Both the position numbers and the translations under genes were made by a program. From assembly GCA_017465845.1 (NCBI GenBank), contig JAFTVH010000002.1, positions 36,934 to 100,933 of the forward strand: a DNA stretch of 64,000 bases. The letters are read 5' to 3'. The DNA is from Lachnospiraceae bacterium (GTDB taxonomy: Bacteria; Bacillota; Clostridia; Lachnospirales; Lachnospiraceae). Every line of letters starts with the position of its first letter. Positions within the stretch are counted from its first letter, which is position 1. Below are positions 27,193 through 36,900 of the stretch, piece after piece. Under the pieces are notes generated by a model. The model was not told where the DNA came from, ran no database searches, and saw only the letters and a program-made list of their open reading frames with translations.

Positions 27193-28293
27193 ATGCGAAT
27201 GAACTTTGCAAGAAAATTATTTTGGACAATTAAATTATATGGCTTAATGCAGAAAAAGGTGGAGATTTCTTGTGAGGAAGCAAGGAAGACTTTGGATGAA
27301 TTTCTCCCGAATCGCTGCTTACCGCCATCTTTTTCACAAGTGGTTGAGTATAATCCACAGGTAGATGTGATGATCGTAGTTCCCGTTTACAATGTAGCGC
27401 CTTTCTTAGAACAATGTATTCAATCGATTTTGAATCAGAAGACAAGCTTTTCGTATATAGCAGTTTTTGTAGATGATGGATCGACCGATGGTTCAAGTGA
27501 TATTTTAGATAAATATGAAGGGCAGAAATCTATTGCGATTATTCATCAGGAGAATCATGGTTATTCCGGGGCAAGAAATGCCGGATTGAGAAAAATCCTG
27601 GGAGATTATATCTGCTTTCTTGATAGCGATGATTTTATGGCAGAAAACGCTGTAGAAATAATGATGAGTGCAGCTCGAAAAAATGATGCGGATATCGTAG
27701 AGGGGAGTCATTATCTGTATGGACCTAATGGTGAATGTAAGTTGGTAGCCCATTCTGAAATGTATGGTAATACTGCCAAGGAGAATCTGTTTGGGTATCC
27801 ATGGGGGAAAGTAATTCGCAGCAGTTTCTTTCGCGATTTGTGCTTTCCTGATGGATATTTATTTGAAGACACAATTATGGGTTCAATTCTTTATCCTGAA
27901 TGTGAACGCATAGTAACTCTGTCAGATCCGATATGGTTTTATCGACAAAACTCGTCAGGAATTACTCAAACTGTGGGAGAGAAAAGAGAAACAGTTGATA
28001 CGTTCTGGCTTACAAAATACTGCATGGAGGAGGCTGACAGAAGAGGGGTCTTGGATAGTAGTCGGGATTGTCGTCGGTTCTACAATAAATTGCGCTTAAA
28101 TTATTTGAGATTGCGAAGCATGCCAGTGGAAATCAAGCAGAGTGTCTTTGTGCTAAGCTGCGAATTATATCAGCAGTATTTTGAACAAACTGGAGAATAC
28201 GTGGAAGGAAAATATAAGTGGTTGAAAAAGTGCTTGTCTGAATGCAGTTATGCAGCATACGAATACCTTATGCAGAGGTGGACTTGCCTTTGA
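27193..28293 (+). CDS. Glycosyltransferase family 2 with N-terminal extension
   Basis: This 366-residue enzyme has about 55 extra residues before the GT-A domain, which begins VMIVVPVYNVAPFLEQCI. FVDDGSTDGSSD, HGYSGARNAGL and FLDSDDF follow. The later FEDTIMGSILYPE carries the expected acidic pair. The extension is charged and has no hydrophobic helix. The gene follows the pyruvyltransferase by five bases. Confidence 0.86.
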   Translation: MRMNFARKLFWTIKLYGLMQKKVEISCEEARKTLDEFLPNRCLPPSFSQVVEYNPQVDVMIVVPVYNVAPFLEQCIQSILNQKTSFSYIAVFVDDGSTDGSSDILDKYEGQKSIAIIHQENHGYSGARNAGLRKILGDYICFLDSDDFMAENAVEIMMSAARKNDADIVEGSHYLYGPNGECKLVAHSEMYGNTAKENLFGYPWGKVIRSSFFRDLCFPDGYLFEDTIMGSILYPECERIVTLSDPIWFYRQNSSGITQTVGEKRETVDTFWLTKYCMEEADRRGVLDSSRDCRRFYNKLRLNYLRLRSMPVEIKQSVFVLSCELYQQYFEQTGEYVEGKYKWLKKCLSECSYAAYEYLMQRWTCL

Positions 28294-28318
28294 AAACTAA
28301 GGAAAAGAGGGAAAGAAA

Positions 28319-29107
28319 ATGTCAATACCTAAAGTTATTCATTACTGTTGGTTCGGAGGCAAGGAAAAGCCTGAAAGTGTAATGCGATGTATTGCCAGTT
28401 GGAGAAAGCATTGTCCGGATTATGAAATTAAGGAATGGAATGAAAGTAATCTGGATGTCACTGAAAATGCATATACAAAACAGGCTTATGATGTGAAAGC
28501 TTGGGGATTTGTTCCGGACTATTTACGGCTATGGATTATCTATAACTATGGAGGCATTTATTTAGATACTGATGTGCAAGTATTGCGTTCTTTTGACGAG
28601 TTGCTCAAGAACCATGCTTTTATGGGATTTGAGCGCGATACCGGTGATAGTAATGGAATGTTCGTAAACTGTGGGCAGGGGTTTGGTGCTGAACAGGGAA
28701 ATGATGTGATTGCTGCACATATGGCGCAGTATGTAGATTTACAGTTTGCTCTGCCGGATGGTACCTATAACCGTACTCCCAGCCCGCATTATACCACAAA
28801 TGTATTAAAACAGTTTGGCCTTGATAACAAGCGGAATGAAATTCAGGATCTTGGAGCAATAGTTATTTATTCAGATGACTATTTTTGTCCTAAAAGTTTT
28901 GCTACGGGTCTGGTTCGGAAAAGTAAAAATACTTATTCGATTCATCAATTTGACGGCTCGTGGTTTTCAGCAGAAGAACAAGAATGTCGACGTAAGTGGG
29001 AGCGAGATGCTAAAAAGGATTATTGGGTTCATCTTCCCAACCGGCTCTTAAAACACTTGTTGGGAGAAAGCGCTTATCAAAAACTGAAAAAAATCTTAGG
29101 CCGATAA
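28319..29107 (+). CDS. Glycosyltransferase with DXD motif, GT32-like
   Basis: This 262-residue protein has IPKVIHYCWFGGKEKP at the start, WNESNLDV, FVPDYLRLWIIYNYGGIYLDTDVQVL near residue 85 and a late SIHQFDGSW. This is the short GT32 pattern shared by capsular transferases and the catalytic core of some toxins; Asp-x-Asp in YLDTDV binds the metal. The acceptor is probably the lipid-linked repeat unit. Confidence 0.88.
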   Translation: MSIPKVIHYCWFGGKEKPESVMRCIASWRKHCPDYEIKEWNESNLDVTENAYTKQAYDVKAWGFVPDYLRLWIIYNYGGIYLDTDVQVLRSFDELLKNHAFMGFERDTGDSNGMFVNCGQGFGAEQGNDVIAAHMAQYVDLQFALPDGTYNRTPSPHYTTNVLKQFGLDNKRNEIQDLGAIVIYSDDYFCPKSFATGLVRKSKNTYSIHQFDGSWFSAEEQECRRKWERDAKKDYWVHLPNRLLKHLLGESAYQKLKKILGR

Positions 29108-29142
29108 GTGTACAGTGAAATGAAGACTGAAGGGAGATAAAA

Positions 29143-29997
29143 ATGAACGCTATAGAACCAAAAAGATTTCAAACATGGATTACGCCAAAAAGAAAATTAT
29201 TGGATTTTAATCTTAAAGAACTTTGGCGCTATCGCGATTTGATTCTGCTTTTTGTGCGTAGGACATTTGTTGCACAGTATAAGCAAACCATACTCGGTCC
29301 AGCCTGGGCTGTTATTCAGCCATTGTTTACTACAGTGATTTTTACCATAGTATTTGGTAATTTGGCTGGTCTTGCTCCAGAAGGAGTGCCTACATTTGTG
29401 TTTTATATGAGTGGCTCAGTTTTATGGAATTACTTCTCCGGTTGCCTTACAGGAACTTCCACAACTTTTACTGCCAATGCTGCAATATTGGGTAAGGTGT
29501 ATTTTCCAAGATTGGTTATGCCCATTTCTACGGTCATTTCCAATATGATTTCGTTTGCGATCCAGTTTTGTTTCTTTTTGTTTTTTTTCACATATTATTT
29601 GATTGCAGGGGATTCCATTCATCCAAATGGGCTTGTCTTACTTACGCCTTTATTGCTGCTACACCTGGCGTTGTTGAGCCTTGGAGTTGGTATTATCATT
29701 TCAGCGCTTACTACGAAATATCGTGATCTGGTTATGATGATTTCTTTTGGTGTTCAACTGTGGATGTATGCCACTCCTATTGCTTATGATATGGCGATTA
29801 TTCCGGAAAAATATCTATTTACCTACATGGCAAACCCGGTTACTCCTATCGTCAACATGTTTCGCTATGCGTATTTGGGTGTCGGTCAACCTTATTGGGA
29901 ACATTATGGTCTTAGTATCATAGTTACATTATGCATTTTGATTCTGGGTGTAATTCTTTTCAATCGAGTTGAAAAAACATTTATGGATACAGTCTGA
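29143..29997 (+). CDS. wzm: Polysaccharide ABC exporter, permease subunit
   Basis: This 284-residue protein has six hydrophobic segments. It starts with a short cytoplasmic part, ELWRYRDLILLFVRRTFVAQYKQTILGPAWAV, which is the ABC-2 permease signature of Wzm/TagG/RfbA proteins. It should form the channel for a lipid-linked glycan. The ATP-binding partner begins 11 bases after its stop. Confidence 0.92.
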   Translation: MNAIEPKRFQTWITPKRKLLDFNLKELWRYRDLILLFVRRTFVAQYKQTILGPAWAVIQPLFTTVIFTIVFGNLAGLAPEGVPTFVFYMSGSVLWNYFSGCLTGTSTTFTANAAILGKVYFPRLVMPISTVISNMISFAIQFCFFLFFFTYYLIAGDSIHPNGLVLLTPLLLLHLALLSLGVGIIISALTTKYRDLVMMISFGVQLWMYATPIAYDMAIIPEKYLFTYMANPVTPIVNMFRYAYLGVGQPYWEHYGLSIIVTLCILILGVILFNRVEKTFMDTV

Positions 29998-30008
29998 AAG
30001 GAAATAGA

Positions 30009-31283
30009 ATGAATAAAGAAGTAATATGTGTAAACCACGTGTATAAAGAATATAGACTGGGTACTATTGGGGGGGGAACGCTTCGTGGCGATCTGCAAAG
30101 TCTTGCCGCTCGTATTAGAGGAAAGGAGGATCCCAACTCAAAAATTGGACAGAAAAATGTTAGTAGTGGGAAATTCCTTGCACTAAATGATGTGTCTTTT
30201 TGCGTCAATAAAGGAGAAAAAGTAGGAATCATCGGACATAATGGAGCTGGTAAATCTACACTATTGAAGCTTTTATCTCGTGTTACTGCGCCCTCTCAGG
30301 GAACAATGGGTTTTAATGGACGTGTTGCAAGCATGTTGGAAGTAGGAACCGGTTTTCATCCGGAGTTAACCGGGCGGGAGAATGTCTACATGAACGGGGC
30401 AATCCTGGGGATGAATCGTAAGGAGATTTCTGCAAAGTTTGATGAAATTGTATCTTTTGCAGAAATGGAGAAATTTATTGACACGCCAGTAAAGCGCTAC
30501 TCTTCCGGCATGTATGTTAAATTGGCATTTGCGGTTGCTGCGCATCTCGATTCAGAGATTTTGGTTATGGATGAGGTGCTTGCCGTTGGTGACATGAAAT
30601 TTCAGCAAAAATGTCTGGGAAAAATGGGAAATGTGGCAGATGAAGAGGGCCGCACCATTTTATATGTCAGTCATAATATGAATACAATTCGTCAGCTTTG
30701 CGATCGCTGTATTGTATTAGATCATGGTAAGTTGATATTTGATGGAGACGTGGAAAAGGCAATCGAGCTTTATTCCGATATGGGAAATCATACCTTGTTG
30801 CCCAAAGTAAATCTCAGCAACCAAACACGTGTAAGCAATACCTTGGGTAGAGACGTTAAAATGATGCAATTCAATTTTACCGGCGACGAAAAATGCGAAA
30901 TACAAATGAAAAATATGCTGCCATTTGAACTGGTGCTGGACAGTAAAACAGAGAGAAAAGATGTTTGTTTTAGATGCATGATTTATTATAGTGATGATAC
31001 ACCGGTGTGCATGGCTGGATCATCCAGAGGAGAGATTGTTTTACAGGCAGGTGAAAATCGGATTCAGGGCGAGATCGATACCGGCATTCTTGCACCTGGA
31101 ACGTATCACATGAAATTGGCTGCGTATTGTGTCAACGACTATGGTACAGAGGAACATCTTGATGTTTTGGACAAAGCTGTATATTTTACGGTTGATGACA
31201 GTAAGATAATCAACAACATGCAGTGGTTACATCAATATTGGGGACATGCTGCAGTAAAAATGAAAATTAGCAATGTGATATAA
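30009..31283 (+). CDS. wzt: Polysaccharide ABC exporter, ATP-binding subunit with carbohydrate-binding end
   Basis: This 424-residue protein has Walker A GHNGAGKST at residues 76-84, signature YSSGMYVKLAFAVA near 163 and Walker B ILVMDEVLAVGD near 184. Residues of about 275-424 form an extra beta-rich domain of the Wzt C-terminal type, which in characterised systems recognises the non-reducing end of the finished polymer before export. The N-terminal loop between beta strands (about residues 20-55) is longer than usual. It pairs with the permease gene upstream. Confidence 0.92.
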   Translation: MNKEVICVNHVYKEYRLGTIGGGTLRGDLQSLAARIRGKEDPNSKIGQKNVSSGKFLALNDVSFCVNKGEKVGIIGHNGAGKSTLLKLLSRVTAPSQGTMGFNGRVASMLEVGTGFHPELTGRENVYMNGAILGMNRKEISAKFDEIVSFAEMEKFIDTPVKRYSSGMYVKLAFAVAAHLDSEILVMDEVLAVGDMKFQQKCLGKMGNVADEEGRTILYVSHNMNTIRQLCDRCIVLDHGKLIFDGDVEKAIELYSDMGNHTLLPKVNLSNQTRVSNTLGRDVKMMQFNFTGDEKCEIQMKNMLPFELVLDSKTERKDVCFRCMIYYSDDTPVCMAGSSRGEIVLQAGENRIQGEIDTGILAPGTYHMKLAAYCVNDYGTEEHLDVLDKAVYFTVDDSKIINNMQWLHQYWGHAAVKMKISNVI

Positions 31284-31364
31284 ACTGAAGTCCATAAAGA
31301 AAGTATATATTGCAAAAAGAAAATGCGAAGTTAGAGTAAGTTATTAAGTAGGAGGTGAACGATT

Positions 31365-32366
31365 TTGGCAGATAGACAGACGATTAATTATGCAGTCTAT
31401 ATACGAGTGATAGGAACAGTTTTGATCTTACTCTGCCATTTGACACAGCAAAATGTAAATCCTTATATTCAGAAGATGAGTCAGTTTTTTAATATTGGAG
31501 TTCCTATTTTTTTCATACTCTCCGGATTTCTTTTTGGGATAAATCCTAAAGGAATTAAAGAATGGAAAGGATGGTATGTGAGACGTATAAAACGGATTTA
31601 TATCCCATATGAAATTTTTATCGTTATATTAGCGGTAATATATTTTTTACAAGGGCTAAATGTTTTTACAAAAGACTGGTTACTTTTAATAATCGGAGCT
31701 CAGGGATCGAATGTGGGAGTATGGGGAGCAGAACAGACTTGGTTTATATCAGCTCTTTTATTATCCTATTTATTTACACCTTTGATTAGCTGGTTGATAG
31801 TAAAAAATGAATATATTAAAATTATTATGTTGGTAACAGTGATAGGATTACCGGTGCTATTGTCTTTGTTAAAACCAGTGTGGGCATTTACATTATTTAC
31901 ACCAATTGTAGAATACTTAATTGCTTTTTGGATCGGAAGAAATATTGATAAAATCAAATTTTCTTTAAAATATGTATTATGTGCAGCAAGCTTATTGGTA
32001 TTTTCTTTTAGTATCAGAATTTTGGCAAAGGTTATATGTGATGGAAGTATTCTTTATGATCGACTTATTGTTTTTTATACACATATGATTGCAGCGTTTT
32101 GTCTTTGCTATATTATCAGTAGCTTATGTCAGAACATAAAAGTCTATAAGGTTATAAACTGGTTTAGCAACATTAGTTTTGAGATTTATCTTTTTCATTA
32201 TATGTTTACAGTAGGTCCTGTGTCCTTATTTGGTTCTACGCCAAATTGGATAACGGATTGTATACTGGTTATGCTTGTAACATTGGTTGTTTCAACATTA
32301 GCACGTGCATTTGCTAATAGAATTTTATATGCAATTAAGAAAACCAAACATGTTCATGGTGTATAA
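31365..32366 (+). CDS. Acyltransferase family 3 membrane protein
   Basis: This 333-residue protein has ten or so hydrophobic segments and begins NYAVYIRVIGTVLILLCHLTQQNV, with the Arg and His of acyltransferase-3 enzymes. FFILSGFLFG and YLFHYMF also fit. The TTG start at 31365 is well supported by AGGAGGTG at 31350-31357. It probably acylates the polymer made by the preceding genes. It is very AT-rich, like them. A gap of 145 bp with no clear gene follows. Confidence 0.85.
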   Translation: MADRQTINYAVYIRVIGTVLILLCHLTQQNVNPYIQKMSQFFNIGVPIFFILSGFLFGINPKGIKEWKGWYVRRIKRIYIPYEIFIVILAVIYFLQGLNVFTKDWLLLIIGAQGSNVGVWGAEQTWFISALLLSYLFTPLISWLIVKNEYIKIIMLVTVIGLPVLLSLLKPVWAFTLFTPIVEYLIAFWIGRNIDKIKFSLKYVLCAASLLVFSFSIRILAKVICDGSILYDRLIVFYTHMIAAFCLCYIISSLCQNIKVYKVINWFSNISFEIYLFHYMFTVGPVSLFGSTPNWITDCILVMLVTLVVSTLARAFANRILYAIKKTKHVHGV

Positions 32367-32511
32367 AACAGGCTGGCGTTTATAGAAGGGTTGCGAGCAC
32401 CCAAGCAGGGATAGTTCCCTGGACGAGAATGTGGATTGTATTATTTTGATGAGCGGGAAAAGGTCATGGTGCTGCTCACAGGAATTTGTGTAGAGAAAAG
32501 GAATTTATTAG

Positions 32512-33777
32512 ATGGACAAGATAAACGAAATGTTTTTGCAGGCATTAAAAGCCTCTTTATGTAATGAAAAGGTTGATTGGGATTTTGAAATACAGCCGCA
32601 GGAGTGGACTGAGTTATTTCAGCAGGCAGAAACACACCGTATTCTGCCGATGATTTATGATGCCGTGTATCATTGCCAGGCGGCAAAGAAAGTGGGGGAC
32701 TCTTTTCTGGAACCGTTCAAGAGAAGAGCATTACAACAGATCAAGATTCAGACAATGAAGACCGGGGCGTTTTTGCAGCTTTATCAGTATCTGGGGGAAA
32801 AGGGGATCAAGCCTTTGATGGTAAAGGGTATCATTTGCAGGGAGTTGTATCCCAACCCTGATTATAGAAGCTCAGGTGATGAAGATATGCTGATACAGCC
32901 GGAGATGTATGAAATTTGTCATAAAGAACTATTGGAGTATGGCATGGTCGTTGTCGATCTCGGGCAGGATATACAGAAATCTTACGAAGTTCCTTATGGG
33001 AAGCAGGGAAGCCCGATTTATATCGAGCTGCATAAATATTTATTTCCGCCGGAGTCAGAGGCTTATGGGGAATTCAACCAATTTTTTGGAGATGTCCATG
33101 AGCAGGCAATAGAAATATTGGTTCAGGAAGTGTCCATTTCTACAATGGATTACACATCCCACTTTTTTTATCTGATCTGCCATGCATTTAAACACTTTCT
33201 GCATAGCGGATTTGGTATCCGCCAGGTTTGTGACATTGTTCTTTTTGCAAATGAATATGGTAAGGAAATTGACTGGATAAAGATTCTGGAACAGTGCAGG
33301 ACAATTCATGCGGAAAAGTTTACGACAGCCTTACTGCAGATTGGAGAAAAATATCTGACATTTTCTCCGGATAAAGCTTGCTTCCCTCCGGAATGGAGAA
33401 ATATTTCAGTGGATGAGACTGTACTGCTGGAAGATTTGTTATCCGGAGGGATTTATGGAAGCTCTAACATGAGCCGTAAGCATAGCAGTAATATTACGTT
33501 AAGTGCAGTTCAGTCGGAGAAGAAAGGTGATAAGTTCCGATATGGAGTTTTAAGAACAGGATTTCCACCAATCAAGTACATGGAGACAAGGTTCCCGTAT
33601 TTAAAAAAGTTTCCTTTCTTATTGCCGGTTGCATGGATTAGCCGCATTGTAAAATATGGGAAGGAAACCGGTCAGGGCGGAGAGAATAACGCTGCTGACA
33701 GTATTAAAATCGGTAACAGGAGAATTGAGCTGATGAAGCAGTATGGGATTATTGATAATAAAAAGGAGTTTAAATAA
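32512..33777 (+). CDS. Nucleotidyltransferase family protein (NTP_transf_5-like)
   Basis: This 421-residue protein has KPLMVKGIICRELYP, SSGDEDMLIQPEMY (the likely metal-binding acidic motif in place of GDID) and HAFKHFLHSGFGIRQVCDIVLF, the pattern of the uncharacterised NTP_transf_5 family. Members are often found in RiPP and lasso-peptide clusters together with HprK-like kinases and PqqD-like proteins, and sometimes in polysaccharide loci. The substrate is unknown. It is separated by 145 bp from the acyltransferase and by 156 bp from the following giant gene, so it may be transcribed on its own. It may belong with the RiPP operon near 53 kb. Confidence 0.75.
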   Translation: MDKINEMFLQALKASLCNEKVDWDFEIQPQEWTELFQQAETHRILPMIYDAVYHCQAAKKVGDSFLEPFKRRALQQIKIQTMKTGAFLQLYQYLGEKGIKPLMVKGIICRELYPNPDYRSSGDEDMLIQPEMYEICHKELLEYGMVVVDLGQDIQKSYEVPYGKQGSPIYIELHKYLFPPESEAYGEFNQFFGDVHEQAIEILVQEVSISTMDYTSHFFYLICHAFKHFLHSGFGIRQVCDIVLFANEYGKEIDWIKILEQCRTIHAEKFTTALLQIGEKYLTFSPDKACFPPEWRNISVDETVLLEDLLSGGIYGSSNMSRKHSSNITLSAVQSEKKGDKFRYGVLRTGFPPIKYMETRFPYLKKFPFLLPVAWISRIVKYGKETGQGGENNAADSIKIGNRRIELMKQYGIIDNKKEFK

Positions 33778-33833
33778 GGCAAGAGTATTGGAACATGATA
33801 ATATAAAGAATGCAACGGATATCGCTAAAAAAG

Positions 33834-33862
33834 TTGTATGATGACGATTAATATGATAATAT
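33834..33862 (+). promoter_or_regulatory. Candidate promoter of the three-gene cassette
   Basis: TTGTAT at 33834-33839 and TAATAT at 33857-33862 with a 17-bp spacer lie 72 bases upstream of the 2012-codon gene. The surroundings are very AT-rich, so other -10 choices such as GATAAT at 33855 are possible. Confidence 0.4.
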
Positions 33863-33902
33863 AGTAATAGCATTTTGTTGATTTAATACGTAAAAGGGGA
33901 AG

Positions 33903-33923
33903 CTTTTAGTCGGGAACTAAAAG
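33903..33923 (+). promoter_or_regulatory. 8-bp inverted repeat over the ribosome binding region
   Basis: CTTTTAGT and ACTAAAAG are perfect inverted repeats around CGGGA. The right arm contains the only purine-rich run (AAAAGAGA) before the ATG at 33934, and no AGGAGG site exists. The element could be an operator, or an RNA hairpin that limits translation of the giant protein. Confidence 0.5.
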
Positions 33924-33933
33924 AGAATGTAGT

Positions 33934-36900
33934 ATGGAAAAATATATTTATCGGTTTCAGATATCCAATAACCAACAGGAGTATTCAAAATGTCTGGAAT
34001 TCATGGATGATATTGCGTCTAAAAGAATGAAAGGAACACAATATTATCAGCTGAATGTGCAATATTGTAAGGTCAATTCACCACAACCTGTTAATAAGAA
34101 TCTTTTGCAGGGAGAGGGATTTTCAGAGTGGAACGGGGAACAGATTTGGGAAGAAAATGTTGAACGGATATATATTTTTTATGTTACCTGTTCGGATGAG
34201 GATGATGTTGTCAATTTAATTTATTTCTGTATGATAAAAGACAGATATCCGGAAAGTATGCTTTGTGTTGATTCGTCGAATCCCGGAATGGCAGCTTCTG
34301 TTATACCACATTTTCTTTTTGATGAAATATCGGAAAGTATGAAGGTACATAATGTCAGTACCACATATATACGTAAGGCAGAAAGAGAAAACTTGAACTA
34401 CAATAACTTCGAGTATTTCATTAATGATGAGCATTACGGAATGATTCCGATGACAATGCCTTGGCAGAAGATATTTATCAAGTTTTCCAGTCTCATTAAG
34501 ATTGATCAGAAGGCTAATACTGCCAGAGTCTGGGGAACACCGGTTGGAAGTTTTTTGCGTCAGTTTTATCAAAAGGTTGGTTGGCAGAATGAATCAGGAT
34601 TCACATTGCAATATGTTTGTACGAATTATTGGCCCAAAATCATACCAAAAGCCTTGCTTAGGGATCCTAAGAACGCAGAGGATCAGAATCGGCTCGCTGG
34701 ACAATACTGGGAGTATAATCTGTTCAGAATTTTTACAGAGTGCCTCTGCAAGCTTGAAGAGAGAAAGTACAGTCCGTTAACAAAGAGACGTTATGCAATC
34801 ATACAGGATGGAAAATTCTTTGAATTGATTAAGGATATACCATTGCTTGCATTATATATATTCTGCTTATTTGATTATTTCTCAAAAGATATCTCAGAGA
34901 TGGAATTAACAGATGAGGAACTTTTCGAAATATTTCAGGAAAGGATATTCAATGCGCGGGATATGGCAGAGGGCCTGTTACAAATAATCGAAAATGTGTA
35001 TCATTCAGAGTATCACAAAGGTTACTTCTATTTCAGGATACACACTCTTAATAATGGGAGCAATGAATATTTAAAGCGAAATTATTTGAATTTTATTCAA
35101 AGTGAAACATTTAAGGTTGCCTCAGGGAAACAACATATATTGGAAGTAAAGGTGGCCGATTGTTCTCAGCAGGCAATTGCTGATATGTTTTTGAACAATT
35201 ATAAAAAGAGAATGGATGTGGTGGAGGGAGAGGATAGAGAAGCCTTCAATAGACTTTATCCGTGCGCAGAAAAAGTTACCCTGAGGTCGTTTTTTAATCC
35301 GAGTGATGAGGAAAGGGATTTTTGGCAGAGTTATAATAGCATTGCAGAGAATATAGTACATCATTATGGTTTACAAGCATTTGATTCCTTTGTTTTAAAT
35401 AATCAGGGATATTTTTATGTACAGAGTAAAAAAGGTTATTGTTTGAGCAGAGAGGAAGAGTTTTATGATTCCTTGAGAGAAAAGCAGTTAAATAGCTCCC
35501 ATACAATACCAGGATCTCAATATGAGGTCCTAATCCCGTTCCAGACAGAGTTGGAGCCGAAGAATACTTCGCTAAATGTAAATATTAACTATACGAAAAA
35601 GCTGTTATTAGATTATAATGTGGTACGATCCCTACCTTTTACCAGTGAAAGATGTACAAGGTGTTTTGAGGAACAACCTGATTCTTGGTCGTATCAGGAA
35701 AAAAAGGAAGGAACCATTCACGCATTATATCAGAAGTTCCATGAAACAGTAGAAACACATGAGAATGAAAAAGAAACTGTATTATGGTGTTCTGCCAGAG
35801 AGATTGCACTTACTATGACAGAGATGTTCTGTAAGGTGATCATGCTTCATATAGTAAAACTGCCATCGGATAGGCAATGCTTTTTGCTGGTAACTGACTG
35901 TACGCAGGCACATTTTATGGAAATTACCAGAATGTTTGCATTGTTTTATGATAAACAGGGAATGTCTTCTATTATGGACAGGGTGCAGATTTATTTAGCA
36001 GGAGAAAATAATGAAGAGTTTTTGATTGCAGGAGGAAATATCGGAACGCTTGCAGTAAAATCGGAAAAACTGGTGTTTGCTAAAGGTGTGACTCCAAAAT
36101 GTGTTGGAATTCTGAAAACAATGTTGAGAAATAAACCCGTGGGCGTGCAGGACTCAGATGTTGATATTATTCCTTTTGACATGATCAGGTATAGTGAAGA
36201 TAGGGAGACTCTGTTCGAGAAGAATGTCGGAAGTGTATTGGATACTGATATTCAGTCTACAGAATTTGGCTGCAAACTACAAAATTTGCATGTCAGAATA
36301 GGAAATAAGATTCATATCACTACGTTTTATGAAGCTGAATTACTGTTTCATAATAACTATTACACGTCTCGATTTGCTTATTGGCTGGCACAGAAAATTT
36401 ATGAAGACGATAAGCTTGATAAGAGTAAAAGTATTACTTTGGTAGGATACGAAACTTATTCAGAAATGCTGCTTCGGGAACTTCAAATGATGTTAGAAGC
36501 ACAATGGAAGGAATATGCTCCCAAAATTGAAAGTATCATATATGAGCAGAAGACGATGGAAAAATTTCGTGCGTCCGGAAAGCTTTACGAATATGCAGAC
36601 AGCCAGTTCATTTTAGTGGTTCCAATTAACTCGACTACGACAACTCACAGTAAGCTGGCCGCATTTTTACAGCAGTCTATAGAAAAATCATGGAAGCAGC
36701 AATATGAAAATATTGGAGATTCGAAAATCAATATTGCTGGAAATTATGGTGTTGTGGTCATCGGCCCGGATCATGAAACGGCCAAAGAAATGCAGATAGA
36801 ATATTGGGAGGAAAAAGAAAAATACGAACTTTATTCTAAAGTTCTGGATGATAAGGTTACATATTTTATCAAGGTTGTGGGAACATGGCATGAACCGCTG

